53,092 bases of DNA from Calditrichota bacterium. Lineage in GTDB: Bacteria > Calditrichota > Calditrichia > Calditrichales > J004. The stretch covers positions 1-53,092 of the forward strand of contig RFFS01000061.1 in NCBI GenBank assembly GCA_003696775.1. The letters run 5' to 3'. Below are positions 50,493-53,092 of the stretch, in pieces. Numbering within the stretch: position 1 is the first letter of the stretch; each line of letters starts with the position of its first letter. The notes below the pieces were generated by a model that did no database searches, had not been told where the DNA came from, and worked only from the letters and a program-made list of their open reading frames with translations. The translations under genes and the position numbers were made by a program.

Positions 50493-50614
50493 TAACGTTG
50501 CATCATCTGTTCAGAGAAAAGAAGATGCACGCTTAAAAGAGTGTTTTCACGAATTTTTTTACAAAACTGTGGGAGCAGCCGGTCTTCCCAGTCTGTTCCT
50601 CTTTCGGGTTCCAT
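50492..50614 (-). CDS. Possible 40-aa small protein inside the candidate transcript
   Basis: ATG at 50614: MEPERGTDWEDRLLPQFCKKIRENTLLSVHLLFSEQMMQR*; no clear Shine-Dalgarno, so weak. Confidence 0.2.
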   Translation of the reverse strand: MEPERGTDWEDRLLPQFCKKIRENTLLSVHLLFSEQMMQR

Positions 50615-50648
50615 GAATGACCCGTTTTAAGATAGCACCCTATTAATA

Positions 50649-50663
50649 GCAAACGGTATGCCA
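50649..50663 (-). promoter_or_regulatory. Sigma-54 (-24/-12) promoter
   Basis: Minus strand TGGCAT-ACCGT-TTGC(T): GG and GC separated by exactly 10 nt; matches TGGCAC-N5-TTGCW with one mismatch. Confidence 0.72.
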
Positions 50664-50735
50664 GAAATGCATGAACAATCCTATCCTATCAATCCGGGAA
50701 TGTGGGGAGGCGGTTTGGCACGGGGATGCCCTTAT

Positions 50736-50773
50736 GTCGGGTGATATCACCGGGCATGGGTGATATGCCCGAC
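50736..50773. promoter_or_regulatory. Putative tandem enhancer sites (UAS) for the adjacent sigma-54 activator
   Basis: GTCGGGTGATATCACCGGGCATGGGTGATATGCCCGAC: perfect palindrome GGTGATATCACC (50740-50751) and near-copy GGTGATATGCCC (50759-50770), 19 bp apart, ~100-130 bp upstream of the predicted start site. Confidence 0.5.
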
Positions 50774-50810
50774 GACCGGCTGTTTTTTCGATAATGGCGG
50801 TGTCATGGGT

Positions 50811-52154
50811 TCATCGATCGATGTTGTATTTTTCAAGACGGTAACGCAGCGTATCCCGGGTAAGATTGAGAAGTCGGGCGGCCCGGCTTTTATTGCCGCC
50901 GGCTTTTTCCAAAGCCTCGAGAAGCAGTTTCTTTTCCAGTTCCTGCAAATCGATCCCGTTTTCCGGCAGGAGGATGTGTTCCTTTGCCCGGGGCGGGTGG
51001 TGAAAAACCAGATCATCGGTTTCGATGCATCCCTCATCCTTAAAAATCATGGCGCGCTCGATGCAGTTGCTTAACTCGCGTATATTACCGGGCCACGTAT
51101 AGCGGGTGATTGCTTTATAGGCCCCGGAGGTAAAACCCTTAATGGATTTGTTGAAGCGGCGATTAAAAAAAGCGACAAAATGATCCGCTAATAAGATGAT
51201 ATCGTTATCCAGTTCGCGTAAAGCGGGTAAGCGAACAGGCACCACATTCAGCCGGTAAAACAAATCCTCGCGGAAGGTGCCGTTTTCCGTTAGTTTTTGC
51301 AAATCCTTGTTGCTGGCGGCAATCAGGCGTGTTTCGACGGTTTTTTCGGAATTGCTGCCCAGCGGGCGAAAACGGCGCGTTTCCAAAAACGTAAGCAGTT
51401 TGGTTTGCAAGGGAAGGGACAGCTCGCTGATTTCATCCAAAAAAAGAGTGCCGCCGTGGGCTTCTTCCACCAACCCTTTGCGGTCATGTACGGCGTGTGT
51501 ATATGCGCCTTTAACGGAACCGAATAATTCCGCTTCCAACAAATTTTCCGGCAGGGCGGCGCAATTGATTTCCACAAAGGGCGCCGTGCTGCCGTGGGCG
51601 GCCTGATGTATCACCCGTGCGATGGTGCTTTTGCCCGTCCCCGTTTCGCCCTGCAATAAAACGGATGTGGGCCGTACCTGCGCCAGTCGTGTGATCATCT
51701 GTTTCAGCTTTTGCATGGCCGGGCTTTCCCCGATAAGGTCGCCGCCGGCGATGTGTCCGCGGGTATCCAGCCGGGCTTGTAAAATGCGGATTTCATTTTT
51801 TTTCTGTTGAATTTCTTCGGTCTGCTTCGCCAGGGCGGTCACATCCCTGAATACGATCCAAAGTCCCGAAACAGGATGACCCGCCGGAAAAATCTGACAG
51901 GTGAAAGTGGCGTTTTGTTTGTTGATGAAAGGCAATTCAAAGGATGTTTTTCCTTTGAGTACCGCGCGCCACACGCTTTCCATGCCTAAAAGTTCCGGTA
52001 CGGCCTCGCACAATGGTTCGCCGCGTAAATCACTGTAACCGGGCGTAAAGTGCAAAAAGGAAGAGTGGTAGTCCCTTATAATGCCTTTTTTATCCGCGTA
52101 GGCAAAAGTAAACCTCAATAAATCGGGTAATTGATCACGCCAGGGCATTAGCAC
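50811..52154 (-). CDS. PAS-AAA+-Fis sigma-54-dependent activator
   Basis: N-terminal PAS-like domain; GETGTGKSTIARVIH; GSVKGAYTHAVHDRKG; DEISELSLPLQTKLLTFLE; C-terminal HTH EALEKAGGNKSRAARLLNLTRDTLRYRLEKYNI. Confidence 0.93.
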   Translation of the reverse strand: MLMPWRDQLPDLLRFTFAYADKKGIIRDYHSSFLHFTPGYSDLRGEPLCEAVPELLGMESVWRAVLKGKTSFELPFINKQNATFTCQIFPAGHPVSGLWIVFRDVTALAKQTEEIQQKKNEIRILQARLDTRGHIAGGDLIGESPAMQKLKQMITRLAQVRPTSVLLQGETGTGKSTIARVIHQAAHGSTAPFVEINCAALPENLLEAELFGSVKGAYTHAVHDRKGLVEEAHGGTLFLDEISELSLPLQTKLLTFLETRRFRPLGSNSEKTVETRLIAASNKDLQKLTENGTFREDLFYRLNVVPVRLPALRELDNDIILLADHFVAFFNRRFNKSIKGFTSGAYKAITRYTWPGNIRELSNCIERAMIFKDEGCIETDDLVFHHPPRAKEHILLPENGIDLQELEKKLLLEALEKAGGNKSRAARLLNLTRDTLRYRLEKYNIDR

Positions 52155-52669
52155 GTCTCTTTCCGCATGGCGGTTGTCAGATGTTGAAACACTTTTTCCA
52201 CATTTTGTCCGTTTTTTGCGCTGGTGGTGTAATAAGGCAACCCCAGGCCGCGGCTGATGCCCAAAAACGATTGATAGCCCGGATGCGCCGTGTTGACAAG
52301 GTCTGTTTTATTGCCCACCAAAATGCTTTCGGCGTTTGGCGCGGTTTTTTTTATGGCTTTTAACATCGAAGGGATCATCTCTATGGAGGCCAGACGGGTC
52401 AGGTCGGCAACCATTATGACACCGGCAGCGCCCGTATAATAATTGACGCTGACGGCATCCCGCGGATGAAAACCTTCCACATCCCATATCAGAAGTAAAA
52501 CACTCTGTCCGTTTTCGCATCTTATTTTTTTTTGAGATATGTTGACGCCGATGGTCGTCAGATAATCATCCGCGAACAAATTTTCCACATAGCGACGTAT
52601 CAGACTGGTTTTTCCCACACCGATATCGCCGGCCAGACATATCTTTTTTTTAATAAGAGACATAAACAC
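52148..52669 (-). CDS. Ras/Rab-like small GTPase
   Basis: G1 GDIGVGKTSL, G2 TIG, G3 WDVEGF, G4 NKTD, G5 TSAK; overlaps the activator start by 7 nt. Confidence 0.9.
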   Translation of the reverse strand: MFMSLIKKKICLAGDIGVGKTSLIRRYVENLFADDYLTTIGVNISQKKIRCENGQSVLLLIWDVEGFHPRDAVSVNYYTGAAGVIMVADLTRLASIEMIPSMLKAIKKTAPNAESILVGNKTDLVNTAHPGYQSFLGISRGLGLPYYTTSAKNGQNVEKVFQHLTTAMRKETC

Positions 52670-52671
52670 GC

Positions 52672-53092
52672 TTACCTGATTGTAAATGTGACCTTACGAT
52701 TTTTCCCCTTCCGGTTTTGGGGTAATACTCTGTATGATGTTTGAATGCTGTGTTCCGGGATGCCGTTACGGGTTAAATACTGTTTAACCGTACGGGCGCG
52801 CTCCTTGGCCAATTGTTCATTTGTCGTTTGTCGGCCGGAATTATCGGCATAACCATGAATATATAATGTGTCGTAGGAGTGCATGGCCAGATAGGTTTTG
52901 AGTCGATCCAGAATCCCCCGATTTACGGAATCCGGTGTGGAAGAAGCTGTCGGAAAATAAACCGTAAAAGCGTCAAGAGACCGCGGTTCCTTTGTTGAAG
53001 GCGCGACGGTTAAGGCATTCCACACCAACGGAAGACCGCTGTAACGGGCAAATAAACGCGCTGCTTTTTGCCGGAGAGCCTCGTCCGGCACC
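52672..53092 (-). CDS. OmpA C-terminal-like domain protein, N-terminus off the right edge
   Basis: YDTLYIHGYADNSGRQTTNEQLAKERARTVKQYLTRNGIPEHSIQTSY; reading frame open to the window edge; stop 2 nt before GTPase start. Confidence 0.85.
   Translation of the reverse strand, partial: VPDEALRQKAARLFARYSGLPLVWNALTVAPSTKEPRSLDAFTVYFPTASSTPDSVNRGILDRLKTYLAMHSYDTLYIHGYADNSGRQTTNEQLAKERARTVKQYLTRNGIPEHSIQTSYRVLPQNRKGKNRKVTFTIR

Larger units (their letters stand above)
50451..50638 (-). ncRNA. Candidate sigma-54-dependent structured small RNA (or short mRNA)
   Basis: Lies between a -24/-12 element and a strong terminator; four consecutive inverted repeats on minus strand: 50605-50624, 50566-50592, 50496-50531, 50459-50492. 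Confidence 0.5.

Noticed and set aside
50736-50773. Reading the palindromic region as the terminator of the sigma-54 activator gene
   Set aside because: GTCGGG...CCCGAC can form a hairpin but there is no T-run on the minus strand after it; position and tandem GGTGATAT copies fit enhancer sites better.

Overview
53 kb of a compact bacterial chromosome with about 48 protein-coding genes and no rRNA, tRNA, CRISPR array, transposase or prophage genes that I could recognise. Domain content (two-component propeller sensors, FlgD/T9SS-like C-terminal module, RpoN plus enhancer-binding proteins) suggests an FCB-group, Calditrichota-like organism; this is inference only. Main blocks: partial lipoprotein and peptidase-propeller-barrel protein; NodB deacetylase and ENPP-like phosphodiesterase; cysC-cysD-cysN sulfate activation; xerD; bshB1; large propeller sensor lacking a kinase catalytic domain; purC, coaE, subtilase, TPR, lptE-like and sigma-54 activator run; wlbA/wlbB-like sugar genes; OmpR/HK pair; nitrilase; hisC; rpoN-map-HAD; queD-queE-queF-queC; REC-DHp-REC protein; TrkA-type channel; ADP-ribosylglycohydrolase; CHASE2 adenylate cyclase; class V aminotransferase; YraN; sulfotransferase; and an OmpA / Ras-like GTPase / sigma-54 activator operon. 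The most interesting locus is at the right end (50451-53092, minus strand). The sigma-54 activator gene is followed by tandem GGTGATAT palindromes at UAS distance, a -24/-12 element with exact GG-N10-GC spacing, and an unannotated ~190-nt region with four consecutive hairpins ending in a strong terminator. This looks like a self-contained sigma-54-dependent small RNA (or small peptide) circuit coupled to a Ras-like GTPase. All calls are from reading the sequence; no searches were run.
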